In this document: piece after piece, positions 47,810 through 62,800 of the stretch | How positions within the stretch are numbered: position 1 is the stretch's first letter | How the letters are laid out: each line of letters starts with the position of its first letter | Source of the DNA: Omphiscola glabra | Taxonomy: Eukaryota > Mollusca > Gastropoda > Lymnaeidae | Reading direction: 5' to 3' | DNA length: 64,000 bases | NCBI GenBank assembly: GCA_964017045.1 | Contig: OZ024811.1 | Location: forward strand, 8,953,674 to 9,017,673 | Program-made: the position numbers and the translations under genes | The notes under the pieces: generated by a model | What the model was told of the DNA's origin: nothing | The model's input: the letters and a program-made list of their open reading frames with translations, nothing else | Databases searched by the model: none

Positions 47810-50800
47810 GTGAACAAAAAGAAATGTTTGTAAAAAGGCATCATTAGGATTGTCTGGGGAGCAATCAGCCTTACTTATCTGGACGTGGACTAACGTTAAC
47901 TTTTTTTTTTTGTGTGGCTACTTCGAAATCATTATTTTACCGAATACAAGTCATAGATTTTGTCTACTGTTACATATAAGAACATTTAGTACATAATACA
48001 AATTATTTCCAAATTGACTTACGTGCGGCTGGATAGCCACCTGAAAATATAAGGAGAAAAAACGTGTTGAGTGTTATGGTGATTTGAATATGAGAAGATG
48101 GTGTTGAGGTAGTGATATGATATGATGATAATAATGAGATGGGGATTAGACAATAACTAAGTGTTTATTTGATCAAGATAATATAGTGACTTTATAATCA
48201 TAATGATTAGATGTTGAATTGATCAAGATGATGTAGTGACTTGATAATCATAATGATTAGATGTTGAATTGATCAAGATGATGTAATGACTTGATAATCA
48301 TAATGATTAGATGTTGAATTGATCAAGATGATGTAGTGACTTGATAATCATAATGATTAAATGTTGAATTGATCAAGATTATGTAGTGACTTGATAAGCA
48401 TAATGATTAAATGTTGAATTGATCAAGATGATGTAGTGACTTGATAATCATAATGATTAGATGTTGAATTGATCAAGATGATGTAGTGACTTGATAATGA
48501 TAATGATTAGATGTTGAATTGATCAAGATGATATAGTGACTTGATAATCATAATGATTAGATGTTGAATTGATCAAGATGATATAGTGACTTGATAATCA
48601 TAATGATTAGGTGCTGATTTTAAGGAAATTCAATTGTGATTTGGTAATGCTGATGTCTTGATTTTAAAGCCTTTAAGTGATGATTTTGGGTACCACGGGT
48701 TACGCCAAGCAAGGAGCTGAGAACCCTTGGCATATATTTAACACAGTTCAAGATGACGTCATAAGTTACTATAAATATTTTTATTATTTGCGGGGGTTAG
48801 GAGGGCCCGGGGTGGGGGGGGGGTAAAAGCTCATTTGTGCAAAAGTAGAGATGTGTCCATTGATGTAAATAGCACAGGTAAAATTAAATAGCCTGGTAGA
48901 GTTGGGAGCTGTTGTTAACGACAACATTCAACACCCTTGTTTGAGGTGAGCACATAACGCGGCCCGGGGGGGGGGAACTTTATACAACTTATCTTAAACT
49001 TACCTGCTGATGGAAAGCCGCCTGCGCATGTAAGGAGAAGGTAATTTATTAATGAGATTTTGAGGTGATTTGATGGTTAATAATGATAAAATGGAGTTTC
49101 GGGTAATTGTATGATTTGATGGTGAGAGAAGCTGATGGGACTGGCAATTTGATGGTGAGTTAGTGATACAATATGTAGTCATATTATTAGGAAACATAGG
49201 AATGATGATGATACTCTTAGCTTGTAATCGATCATTAAATATTTAGCTGTCAATACTTTCGTCGTCAGTTATAATACAGCAGTACTGTCATTTGGTTGTA
49301 CTTAAATCTGTCGGTACTTTTATCGGTCAGTACTTTCATCTGCCAGCACTTTATGTAAGCACTTTTATGGGAGAACATTAATAACAAGAAATGTATTGAG
49401 TAACCAGATTGGTCAGAGATCGGGTATCGTTGATCATCATTCCGGCTTGCGACCAGCAGTGAACAAGGGAATTTACTGCCAGAAGATGTTTCAGACAAAG
49501 TCATTGTATCAAGGGCTATGCTTAAGGACAAAGAAAACTAGAATTCAAGTCACTCCAGTACAGGCCTCATAAGTCACTCCAGTAAAGGCCCCATGAGTCA
49601 ATCCAGTAAAGGCCCCATAAGTCACTACAGTAAAGGCCTCATAAGTCACTCCAGTATGGGCCTCATAAGTCACTACAGTAAAGGCCTCATAAGTCACTCC
49701 AGTATGGGCCACATAAGTCACTACAATAAAGGCCCCATAAGTCACTACAGTTGAGGCCTCATAAGTCACTCCAGTATGGGCCTCATAAGTCACTACAGTA
49801 AAGGACCCATAAGTCACTACAGTAAAGGCCTTATAAGTCACTCCAGTATGGGCCTCATAAGTCACTACAGTAAAGGCCCCATAAGTCACTACAGTAAAGG
49901 CCCCATAAGTCACTACAGTAAAGGCCCCATAAGTCACTACAGTAAAGGCCCCATAAGTCACTACAGTAAAGGCACTTCAGGATAGGTCTCCTAAGTCATT
50001 CGAGAAGGTGCTAATATAATACAGACGCTGTATCATTATCCCACAAAAACTGATGGATACCAAAAATACTGGTCAGTATCGTATATGTCAGTATTTCATA
50101 TACCAGTTCTATGTCCCTCATTATTTCATCTGTCATTAATTTCAAATGTCATTTCGTTTATCTGTCAGTACTTTCAGCAGTCTGTGCTTAAAATATGTCA
50201 GTACTTTTATCAGTTAGTACTTCTATCTGTCTGTACTTTTATCCTATGGTACTTTGATCTGTCAGCACTCACCCATTCCGAAAGCACCGTGTCCCGCGTG
50301 TCCTTGTTCTTTGGGATCTCCAAGCAAACCTGAAAAATTGTGTGGAAAGTTTGTCAAACTCATCAGTTGAAATTGGCCAGTTAGGTGTATTGTCAAATAA
50401 AGTTGTATGGAAATTGAGGGCAGGACTTATACAACTTGAGGTCCACTTACAAGCGTTACATCCCTGTATGATTGGCGTGTTAGCATGTTTTGTTTGTTTG
50501 GTTAATATTGTGGCGTCATGTATATAAAAACTTTTGTTGATGATCGCCTTTGTGTATGATGTTTTGTTGAAGTGGTGATAGCGTTAGTTGCTAGTTGCCC
50601 TCGTGTGTAGTAGTGACATGAACCGAAAGTAGTGACCGACCTTTGAGCAGACAGGATTGAACAGCTCGAAGCGTTATAGTTAATTTGAGCTTTTGGGTTG
50701 GTTTTAAAAAATAAATCTTTGTGTCACCTTTAAGTCTAATGAAAGTTGCTTATTTAAAAGATCCCTAAAAAGCGACTGATCCTTATTATCACCAACAAAA

Positions 50801-53800
50801 GAATTGTGTTGCTGATGTATACTCTGTTAAACCTGTTGCATCACTGTTGAGTGTTGCATCCTCTAGACTAGACCAGGGTTCAACAAACTTTTATGAGTGA
50901 GGAGTCATTTCTATAAAATTAGATCTTAATAGAAACTATTTTTCAATTCATAATCTCATTATAGATTAGTAGAGCCGCAGGTTGCCGACCATTGCTCTTG
51001 ATAAAAAAAAAGCTGTAACATCCAGACAAGGAGGTGTGACATGGGGGAGAGGGGGAATAAACGTATGTTTGATGTCGACACAATTTAGTGAGATTATAAT
51101 TTAAGCGTCTGCACCGGATATGGGGCTCAAAGTTTGCTCCCCCCCCCCACTCTACATTGACTGTCCCAATAGTTCTGTGTTAACGCTCAGGGTGTCTTCA
51201 CAACCTTTTGTGCCACTTTCCCCTGGTGTTGCCCCTTCTATTCCCCCTAATATTGCCCCTTCTGTCCCCATTATTTTTGCAGCTCCCCCGGAAACGTTAA
51301 ATCTATTTTTAGCCATCTCCTGTCTCGCAAGTCCAATATATTAACATAAATTATGTTAATGTTTGTCACGAAGTTGTCACTGAGATGTCATTTAAATGTG
51401 CGAGAAAAGAATAGCACAACCTGAAACATGGTTTATAACTCTGGATAGCACTACGTCACTGATGTCAGCTGGTCAAGCAGAGTTAACTAAGCGTTAAATT
51501 ATATTCACTGACAATCAAATTCTTTGGTAGAAATTAATTTTCTATTGGTAGACAGTCACATTCTATTGGTAGACGGTCTCATTCTATTGGTAGACAGTCC
51601 CATTCTATTGGTAGACAGTCACATTCTATAGGTAGACAGTCACATTATATTGGTAGACAGTCACATTCTATAGGTAGACAGTCACATTCTATAGGTAGAC
51701 AGTCACATTATATTGGTAGACAGTCACATTCTATAGGTAGACAGTCACATTCTATATGTAGGCAGTCACATTCTATAGGTAGACAGTCACATTCTATAGG
51801 TAGACAGTCACATTCTATAGGTAGACAGTCAAATTCTATAGGTAGACAGTCACATTCTATGGGTAGACACTAAATATGGTGAAATCTTGTTTTTCCTAGT
51901 TCTCTACAATGGCGTATGAAAAAAAAAGGGGGGGGGGGTGGCACCACGACAGAGTTGTCATTTAAATGGAAGGCAGGATTTTCGGCAAACTGCAGTTTTT
52001 TCTCCCGAAAGAGGGCGACAAATATTTTGGCATGCCCCGGGTTGCACTAATCATAGCTACGCCAATGTATATTTGTAGCAAGTCAATTAATTTTTTTTTG
52101 ATGTTATTCTTCTTGACTGATCTCAAAATACGCTTAAATTAACTTATACCTAAACTTTAAAATTAACCAACTTACCAATGAAATACCTTAACGTACCAGT
52201 GAACTACATTAACTTACCAATCAGCTCCCATTCTTTAGGTGTCGGTGTCCGATCTGAAAATGATAACATTGACACGTAACATCACCCTTTTTCGGATTAT
52301 TTTAGCTTAAGCGATGACACATAGACACACACGTTGACACATAGACACACACACACACATTGACACATACACACAAAACATGCCAGTAACATCCACACAT
52401 TGTTAACAAATTAAATAGAATTTAAAAACAAACATGGACACAAACACTGACACAATGTTTTTGACACAAGCGAATATACATTAACAAGGGTGAAGACATA
52501 CATTTTGACACAAACGTTGATTCAAATATTAACCTACTTGGTCTAGAGTTAACCTTCATCATTAAGATATGCATTGCTGTGTCTGGAAAATACAAGTTAT
52601 ATGTTATTACATGCGTCACACATAACAATAAGCGAAATAAAAGTGTTTCATTCAACCATAAGTCAAATATGTTGGCTCATTTAATCACGTGTCCAATACA
52701 TATATGTCTCATTGGTATATGTCTCATTGATATGTGTCTCATTGGTATGTGTCTCATTGGTATATGTCTCATTGGTATGTGTCTCATTAAAAATCAAAGT
52801 AAGTTCGTTTGCCTCATTTAACTATACTTCAAATACATTGGACCGTTAGAACCTCAGTGTTATACAGGGTGAACCAGTGATCTAAACTAAGTCGATCCCA
52901 AGCTAGTGGACTAGATTTCAATCCCCAGAAAACGCATAGACAAGCAAAAACATCCCCAGCAGCCAGGGTGGATGTTACTTGTTAACTTTTGATGGCAACT
53001 AATCTAAAAGATGGCAAACTCTGAAATCCAACCCGGAGAGGGTGCCCCGGAGATGGTGCCTCGGAGATGGTGCCCCGGAGGCGATATGGCACAACGAAAA
53101 TTCCGACTACTCCTGTGAGTAAGCGCATAAAAAACATAGTTAAACCGAGCTATTAGATAAATATGAACCAGAAGTAAATGATGTAAATTAATCAGTCAAA
53201 GCATATGTGAGCTTGCTAGGACATATGTTTCAGCTGCCATAGCTTATGTGAGCTTGCTAAGACATATGTTTCAGCTGCCATAGCGTATGTGAGCTTGCTG
53301 TGACAGATGTTTCAGCTGCCATAGCTTATGTGAGCTTGCTGTGACATATGTTTCGATGCTAAGGTGTAAACAAGGAAACGCCAGTTGTTTTTTAACAAAG
53401 ATCACAGTGAAATACAATGGTGGACACCTCCTGCATCTCGGTCTATTTCCAGTCGTCTTGCCAAAGTCTTGCCATTGGATCAAATAGGTAAGGACGAGGG
53501 AGTGAGGCTGACGAATTGAGCAACACTCCCTCACATTAAAAAAAATGCAGAATTAGCCAAGTCTAATACTGAGGTCGAAATGGGCTTAGTCATCTTTGCG
53601 TGTTAAGGACGAACAAACAATATGATATAAAGATGTCAAAGTCTAGTCCCATAAAAACACCATTCTTATTTCACCAAAACTATCGCCTGTCACAGACTTG
53701 TCATATGCAACAAAGCTATCGCCTGTCACAGACTTGTCATATGCAACAAAACTATCGCTTGTCATATGCAACAAAGCTATCGCCTGTCTTAGACTTGTCA

Positions 53801-56800
53801 AATGCAACAAAACAATCACCTGTCACAATGGCCAACACGGAGGTACGTGTAATTTGATTTGTAGATTACTATTGTTCATCCTTTATTTTATATTGGATAA
53901 GCTAATCAGTGGTGGATCGGGATTAGCACTAGAGGTAGTTCATTGAGCCCTCCCTAGAAAGTTATCTGATGCATTTAAATTGCAGTATTGCATTTTGGCG
54001 CATACCTGAATTTAGTTTTTCTTCTATCTACATCTAACCGGAGAGCGACAGTTGAGAAGTTTGTTAAAATTTAGGTGTCCCTATTCAATTCTTTTCCGAA
54101 CACTGCCTTGGTAACGATGATATTATCATAACAAATCTAACGAAACAACTAATTCATTTAGGTCTAATTTGCATAAATCTACAAATAAATGTATAATTAA
54201 GAAATGAAACTTTTCAATGTAAAAATGATTGCTTCTTTGTATATCATGCAAATAATTGGTTTAAATAAAGAGTCGTAACGTTTATAACTACAAAGTAAAA
54301 AATGGCAATTGAAAAAGCCCCAACTTTCGCAAAAAAAAGTCACATTGGGAGCTGCGGCTTCTCTTGCTCCCAACATAACTACGTTACAAGATCCAATGCA
54401 TCCATCCCTGCCTCACCACATCCTTCCACTGAGACATATCTAGTGCTTTGTTTCCATGCTTGGCTTCCCAGCTGCTGTAAAGCGTTTTCCTCACCGTCCA
54501 TCTATCTATGCCTAGGTCTGCTTTTGAGTCGTTTTCCACACCGTCCATCTATCTATGCCTAGGTCTGCTTTTGAGTCGTTTTCCACACCGTCCATCTATC
54601 TATGCCTAGGTCTGCTTTTGAGTCGTTTTCATCTGTAGTTTTGGGGGGTGCACTCTCTTCACTACTCTGTCATTTTTCACTATTGTTTATCTAACAGAAC
54701 ATGTATCAGATAGACCAGTTAGTATCAACCCAATCCTACCTTTGACTGTATCAGGCAAACTGTTGTCCCATGGATTACGTGGTGGTACCCAGTTATACCC
54801 TGTAAAGGGAGGAAATATTTTAGTGCATCATTTGTTCCTGTAATTTTTTTTATCTCAGCGTGAGATTTAAAACTGCAAACACACAGTATTGACACAAACT
54901 ACACACATGATATGACAGTAGCGATTAGTTATGTGAACGCCTTCCAGTAAATCAAATACGATTTTGTGGGATCTCTAAGGAAATAATCTGTAGAATGAGA
55001 TTGGAGGGTCCAAGGGATTAAAACTGTAATGATCTGAAAGTGGACATTAAATTAAAAATATTACATTACAAGTACAACAGCTGCTACTAACTAACACACA
55101 TATTCTGGTGAGGGTCTGTGATTAATCTCTTATGACCCCGGCTAGAGCCTTGACTACCAGCTCCATCTGCTGAGCCATTCATTTTCCTCACGTAGGGCTC
55201 TCCCACCGTCCTGGCTTCCCCCGGAACATGTAGTGAGGGACATTCGGTCAACAGCTGCGCCAGTGTTTCCGGGACCAGGCTGCGATGCCGACAGGTAGGG
55301 TCCTTGTTATCTAGCCAACAGAAGTATGTGCCGATGGGGCAGGGCTCTGTGTGCATCTGCCTCACTAGAACCAGCATACTGTAGTCCATTACTGACCCTA
55401 CACTGCTTAGAAATAGAGCTCTAAGCGTACTTGCTCCTTTGCCCCAACTTATGCAAGCCGTTTTTTTCACCGGGGACAGTTGCAACTATAGAGTATGTGA
55501 CTTGCACAGACCTAAGCCATCAATCTGTTCCTCACACAGACCAAAGCCATCAACTCATACCTAAACCATCACTCTGTTCCTCACACAGACCAATGCCATC
55601 ACTCTGTTTCTCACTCATACCTAAACCATCACTCTGTTTCTCACACAGACCTAAGCCATCACTCTGTTTCTCACATAGACCTAAGCCATCACTCTGTTTC
55701 TCACATAGACCTAAGCCATAAATCTGTTTCTCACAAACATAATACATAAAACACAATGACTTAAACATCACGTGTGTTAATGAGCCTACTTGGTGTGCCA
55801 TCAGGGTGATAGAGTGCTTCCATAAGTTTCTGGTCTGTAAAAAAAAATATAAATAAAGTGTCAAAATAATAATTCCTTAATATAATACTAGCATCAAACA
55901 AACACAATTATTAATATTAAAACAATGAAAATAACACTTTTTTACTTTGCATACACAAGGTAACTACATTAATAATGACAAATGTAATGTTCCTCAAATA
56001 TTTGTTTTATGGAATGATGAAAAAAAATGCGGAGGAAAAAAAAAAGGGGGGGGGGGGTGCTGCGATTAAATTTGGTAAAATGAAAGAAGGAAGGGGAAAT
56101 CTTGGACAGACAGTCAAAGGGAAACAACGGGTGTGTCGAGGAAACAACGGGTGTGTCGAGGAAACAACGGGTGTGTCGAGGAAACAACGGGTGTGTCGAG
56201 GAAACAACGGGTGTGTCGAGGAAACAACGGGTGTGTCGAGAAAACAACGGGTATGTCGAGGAAACAACGGGTGTGTCGAGGAAACAACGGGTATGTCAAG
56301 GAAACAACGGGTGTGTCTAGGAAACAACGGGTATGTGGAGGAAAAGCCTTTTTCAACTAATCAAAACTTTGTGAACAAAATATTTAAAAGTACGTTTCTA
56401 ATGTTGTGGAGATTTCAAGAGAGAATGTGAACAGGCAGTGAGTTAAGAGGTGTTCTGTGTGTGTAGGTGGGGGGGGTCTGATGTTGTGGAGATTTCAAGA
56501 GAAAATGTGAACAGGCAGTGAGTTAAGAGGTGTTCTTTGTGTGTAGGTGGGGGAGGGGGGCTGATGTTGTGGAGATTTCAAGAGAAAATGTGAACAGGCA
56601 GTGAGTTAAGAGTTGGTGCGTGTTCTTTGTGTGGAGGTGGGGGAGGGGGGCTGATGTTGTGGAGATTTTTAAAAAATGTGAACAGGTTGTGAGTTATGAG
56701 TTGGTGTGTGTGGGTGGGGGAGAAAAAAAATACATTTGGCGGTTACCAAGAAATGGGGCGGACAAATTGAATGGGAATGAGTTTAATACCTTTAGAGAGA

Positions 56801-59800
56801 AGAGACCTAGGGAGAAGAGACATAGAGAGAAGCGATCTAGGGAGAAGAGACATAGAGAGAAGAGACCGAGGGAGAAGAGACATAGAGAGAAGAGACCTAG
56901 GGAGAAGAGACATAGAGAGAAGAGACCTAGGGAGAAGAGACATAGAGAGAAGAGACATCGAGAGAAGAAACAGAGAGAGAGACATAGAGAGAAGAGACAT
57001 AGAGAGAAGAGACATAGAGAGTAGAGACATAGGGAGAAGAGACATAGGGAGAAGAGACATAGAGAGAAGAGACCTTTTGTTCTCGGATATCGCAGGGGAT
57101 GCAAACAACCAGGCCGGTGCCGGAAAATTGTCTATTTCTATTGTTGACAACAAATTTTCATTTGATCTGTCCAAAAATTCAAATTACGATTTGAAATGGA
57201 TGAAGGATAAGAAAATAAAGGAAAGATAAAATTTTAAAGTTTTAAAATGTTTATTTCATGAACGTACATCAAATGTACACAATCCTTACATTAATGAACG
57301 TTCTTAATATGCACACAATCTTTTCATTCATGAATTCAGTTAAATTGCACACAATCCCTGCATTCGTGAAATTACATCACATGTACAAAATCCTTACATT
57401 GACGAACATCGAAAATATGGATACACTCTTTACCTTTACAATGATCACTGGTAGTCGGTCCTGGGGGGCAATAATGGTAGCTCCTCATCATGGGGGCAGC
57501 ATACCCACCAGGGCCACTGTCTGATTAGAGAAATGTCTATATCTTTGAACATGTTTATAGAGATGTTGGTATAAGATGTTTATAGAGATGTTGGTATAAG
57601 ATGTTTACATGAAGGAGGCATAAGAAGACATTAGATACGAATTCTTACAACATACAATCAAGTGATTAGATACGAATACTTACTTGGAAGATCCATAAAG
57701 AGGCCGTTTCCAGCAGCACCCCCTCCAGGTGGCCCCGGGGGTGGCTGGGGCTGGAAGGAGGGTAATGGTTGTGGTGCAAAGTTTTGTACTGGAGCGAAAA
57801 CTGAAAGAAATTTTAAGAATATCAAAGAGAATAATAATAATGAACAATTCAATGGTTACATCGGAACAGTTTTAATATAGGAATAGTCAATGGTGGATGA
57901 ACCTTTCACTTGATTACTGGCCAGTTTACTGGCTACCCTTCTGGCCAATTCACTCGTCAGTTTACTGGCTACCCTTCTGGGCAATTCACTCGTCAGTTTA
58001 CTGGCTACCCTTCTGGGCAATTCACTCGTCAGTTCGCGCAGAAATTCATTTATGAATTAAAATTTCAGTGTACTGGCCAGTTAACAGTTCTATTAAATAC
58101 TAACTTGACTCAGTAGTTCACTGGCCAGTTAACAGTTCTATTAAATGCTAACTTGACTCAGTAGTTCAATGGTAAGTTCAATGGCTAGCTCTCTGGTAAA
58201 TTCACTAGTTGACAGATCATCTCACTGGTCACTTCATGGTCAATTCAATGATCATTTGACTGGTCAGTTCAAAGGGCGATTCATTAATCTATTCACGAGT
58301 TACATCACTGGTCAATTAAGTGGTCAATGTAGTGGTAAAAAATCTTTGTTAACGTCTTGATATTATAATCGTGTTGTGACATCATAGACATAAATCAATT
58401 TCATCAATAAGATTTTAATTTTGACTTAATTTTTATAACACTTAGTATTTTATTTTGCTTGATTGTAATTTTCATTTAAAAGCTGATTGTTTCATGTTAG
58501 TGTTAAAAACTATATTTTATGTGACGTGTCAACATATTGTTAATCAATATACTTGTAAAACAATGACAAGATAACTTAAATTTAGTAGTCATAAGACTAA
58601 GGTATGAGAAACATTAGTCATAACACTGAGACATGAGAAATATTAGTCACAACACTGAGACATGAGAAACATTAGTCACAACACTGAGGTATGAGAAACA
58701 TTAGTAACAATATTGACATAGGAAAAAGACTTATTGAATAATGTTATGCTCATTGAAGGGACATTTTAAATCCATGATATTAAGTACACACGTATAATAT
58801 ATACACACGTATTATATGTTACTTGGAATCACAAACATTTTGTTACAAGCATGACTCACAGGGTGCTAAAGGTTTCTGGGGTACTAGGGAGGGAAGGGGC
58901 GGCTTCAGGTCAAATTTGAATCCCTGTGGACCTGTTGGATTAAAACAGTTTATTCATCTCACACAAAAATTCTCGATAATAGGATACTGGTATGATCGGA
59001 AAACGTATGATACTGTCATACAAATCATTCTAGGGTTTAGGTTCTTTTGCTTTGAAGAGCACATACATTAATATCGATTTAGCATTCATTATTATCGATT
59101 ATATCGAACTTTTGGTCAATTTACACAGTCCGTGCCACTTTGAGTTTCTGAGTAGGATTCGCCTCTGTTTTCTATTGGTGGAGACTTGGCTTTTCTTTTC
59201 TAAAAATGGAATGCTATCGATTGATTGTTTTGAAAAAAAAATCTATTTGGTGGTTTATTAAAATAATTTAAAAAAACAATGCTATTTTGCCGGCATTTCG
59301 GAAAGTGGATTATGGTTTTCCTGATATCTTTTTAATTTGATTTTTGTAAAAGTGTATTCGATGAAACTATTAGTTGGGTTTTCATTATTTTGAATATTTA
59401 GAAATTTAATTAAAATCTTTTATTTAAATGTCCGATTTTCTCAGTACAGAACAGTGTGCAACTGTAGCACACGAACACGTGGTTTTAAATTTCACGTCAG
59501 CTGTTAGGTCAGAGATTTTAGGTTTGAAAATTTACGCTCAAGTTTGAGGGGAGGGAGGGTTGCTAAATTTAGGTGTACATTAACTTTCAAGGTTCGAGGA
59601 CTAAATTTAGGGGAGAATTTACGCTTGAGTTAGGGAAATGACGTAGCATTCAGGTTAGAGTAGAGTTGTAGATTTTAGGATTGAAGGTTTTTTCTTTTTG
59701 AAAAAGTATTACATTAAATTTTAAGCCCTCCCCGGAATAGTTTTTATTTCTTTAGGAGGGTAGTTAAAACAATACATTTTCTCCCTTTCCCCTTCCCATT

Positions 59801-62800
59801 TTAGAAGATGTGTTTTTGTACTACTGTTTTTTTTTTTTTGTTTTACAGCCGCCATCTTTGTTGCCGTGCACGTCTATAGTGCAAAAAACCAAGGGGAAAT
59901 GAATGGCACGGATCGCGTTAATTTAACCTAATTTTAAATTTGCATATCGATACCATAATTATTATTAATTTTCTAACGTCAATTCTTATGAATTTTTAAA
60001 GGATTATTTTTCAACGTTACTGTATAGAAAGTATAGTTCTTCATTTCAACTGACGCTTGTGTTCACTTTGCCAGCTCACCTTGGTTTCCCAACACATTTT
60101 TTATCATATCGGCCAAAACCAATCGCATGGCTGAAAGAAAAAGGAAAAACTAAAGACTGCGGCTATAGAAGTGTGAATGGCGATACACACTATGCAGATT
60201 ACGGATCTTAAACTCAGGGGTTGTCAGTGGAATATGGTTTACAGAACTTGTCAGCGGAATATGGTTTACAGAACTTGTCAGCGGAATATGGTTTACAGAA
60301 GTTGTCAGTGGAATATGGTTTACAGAAGTTGTCAGCGGAATATGGTTTACAGAAGTTGTCAGCGGAATAGCGTTTACAGCAATTGTCAGTGGAATATGGT
60401 TTACAGCAGTGCGTCAATTTGCTGATCTATTTGAGACCAGTGGTGCTTCGGATAACAAATGTTTCGTAGAATCAAACTCATCCAACAAAAGATTGCACTA
60501 AAGAAGTTATTACTTGTGGCTTTTGACCACTTATATATTTTATGTAATTTAGCTCCGTGGACCCCAACCTGTTATCAATATTTTTTTAAAAAACATTTCC
60601 TTTTATATACAAAATGTCTTTAAAATATTTTTTTTCGTGACAACTAAGACATACGCTCTGACGTTGAGGAACACTGCCTTAAGTATTAACCATATGCATG
60701 ATATTTTAAAGGGTCACCAACAACCAATGAGGACTGGAATCGTGTTTCTGAGTAAATAATTTGAAGACTGAATTAAATCCGTCGTCGCTTTGTCTTACAT
60801 GTATGTATTCTGCGATTAAGGTTTGATAAACACGTTTGAAGATTGCATTATGCCAGTCTGGTTACTGCATGTACTTTATAATATATATGGATTTTATTTG
60901 GATTGTGTGACAGGGGTCGGAAATGTTTTTTTGTGAGATGGTCCATACCATGCGCGCTTACGACATAAATAATAATAAAATTATAAAAGGCAGGCTTTCC
61001 GGATAACGGACGTTTCAAATACTCGGCGTTCGGAAAATCGATGCTCTAATGGATTTAAAAAAAATTGTTTTAAACTGGGTGGTTATTTGTTACAGAACTA
61101 ATAAAAGACATTTGATGGACTTTCAGTCAAAAATAACAACAACTTGTCACCACATTTTATTGGTCAAAAATGTTTTTGTAACACTCCTCGTCTCGTTGTG
61201 ATTTCAAGACAAAATAGAACAGAGTTTAGTTTCAGTTTAATAAGCCAACTAGTTAATTAGCAAGTTAAACCTTAAAATATTACTGCAGTTCTTAGTAACA
61301 AGAATGACATTAAGTGACAAGAATATTTAGTGACAAGGCTGACAAAATGGCTTATAATATAGAAAAGTTGTAGTTTGATGAAGACCTGTTGTGACAAATG
61401 TTACCAAAAATGTTATATGCGTAGTGAATTATTTGTGTTTAAATATTGAACAAATATTGTACGAATTTAGCTCAAACATTGTACACATGTGCCGATGTTG
61501 CCCAAATGTTATACAATTAGCGTACAAGTGTTGTACAAATCGTTTTAAAGGAAAATTAAACAAAATTGTGCAAGTTAAAACCAGACCGTGTTAGTATTTT
61601 GTTGTTACTTAAAAAAACCATTGGCAAATTTCAGTGAGACTTGTGTACAATTTACCTGGTGGTAGCGGTTGGTTGTTTAGCTGTGGAGCTGACGTCACAA
61701 CTGTGGAGGAAAATTGTGTGAGTGAATTAAATATAACATCTTAAAATACAATAGTGAACATCAATGTTTCAAAATATACAATATATTGTACACTATGATA
61801 TGGACATTTGTACACTATGATATGGACATCTGTACACTATGATTAGGTACACTATGATATGGACATTTGTACACTATGAATGGACATCTGTAGACTATGA
61901 TATGGACATTTGTACACTATGATATGGACATCTTTACACTATGATATGGACATTTGTACACTATGATATGGACATCTGTAGACTATGATATGGACATCTG
62001 TAGACTATGATATGGGTATTTGGGCATTATGATATGGACATTTATACACTATGATATAGACATTTGTACACAATGATATGCACATTTATACACTATGATA
62101 TGGACATTTATACACTATGATATGGACATTTATACACTATGATATGGACATTTATACACTATGATATGGACATTTATACACTATGATATGGACATTTATA
62201 CACTAAGATATGGACATTTATACACTATGATATGGACATTTAAATGTGAAGAGGATGTGGGAATGGGGCGGTGGAAATAGATGAAGGTGTAAATAGAGGG
62301 AGGCGGAAATAGAGGGAGGCGGAAATAGAGGGAGGCGGAAATGTGGAGATTGAAATGGGAAGGTGGGAATGGAGAGAGATGGAAATGGAGGGATGGGGAA
62401 TGGAAAGGTAGGAAGGGAGGGTGGGGGAAAGGATGGAGGGAGGGTGGAATGGAAGAAGGGAAATGTAGGTAGGGGGAATTGAGGGAGAGGGAATGTAAGG
62501 AGGGGTAATGGAGAGAGGGGGAACTGAGGGAAGGGAATGGGGGATTGTGGAGGTTGGAATAAGGAGTGGGAATGGAGATAGAGGGAATGGCGGTAGGGGA
62601 ATGGAGGGAGGGGGAATGGACGGAATATGGAGAGTGCGGTGAATGGGGACCCGTAAATGTAGAGTTGGTAATTGGGGACCGGTAAATGGTGAGGTGGTAA
62701 TTGGGGACCGGAAAATGGTGAGGTGGTAATTGGGGACCAGAAAATGGTGAGGTGGTAATTGGGGACCGGAAAATGGTGAGGTGGTAATTGGGGACCGGTA

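Noticed and set aside
48699..48711. Extra 13-nt micro-exon between GGTTCTCAG and GTAACC on the minus strand
   Set aside because: It would end in phase 2 and break the frame that all other exons share; the donor is weak.
56771..57229. Arg/Glu-rich 152-codon frame resembling RS/RE-type proteins
   Set aside because: It is a purine-only 15/30-bp repeat; frames exist in several registers, and it lies inside the intron of the minus-strand gene.
59850..59880. Promoter with YY1-like GCCGCCATCTTTG
   Set aside because: It is suggestive of an alternative start within the micro-exon gene, but no first exon with a phase-1 donor was found next to it.
60800..60812. Tiny exon bounded by TAATCGCAG and GTAAGAC on the minus strand
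   Set aside because: Its length is not a multiple of 3, so it conflicts with the phase-1 chain.
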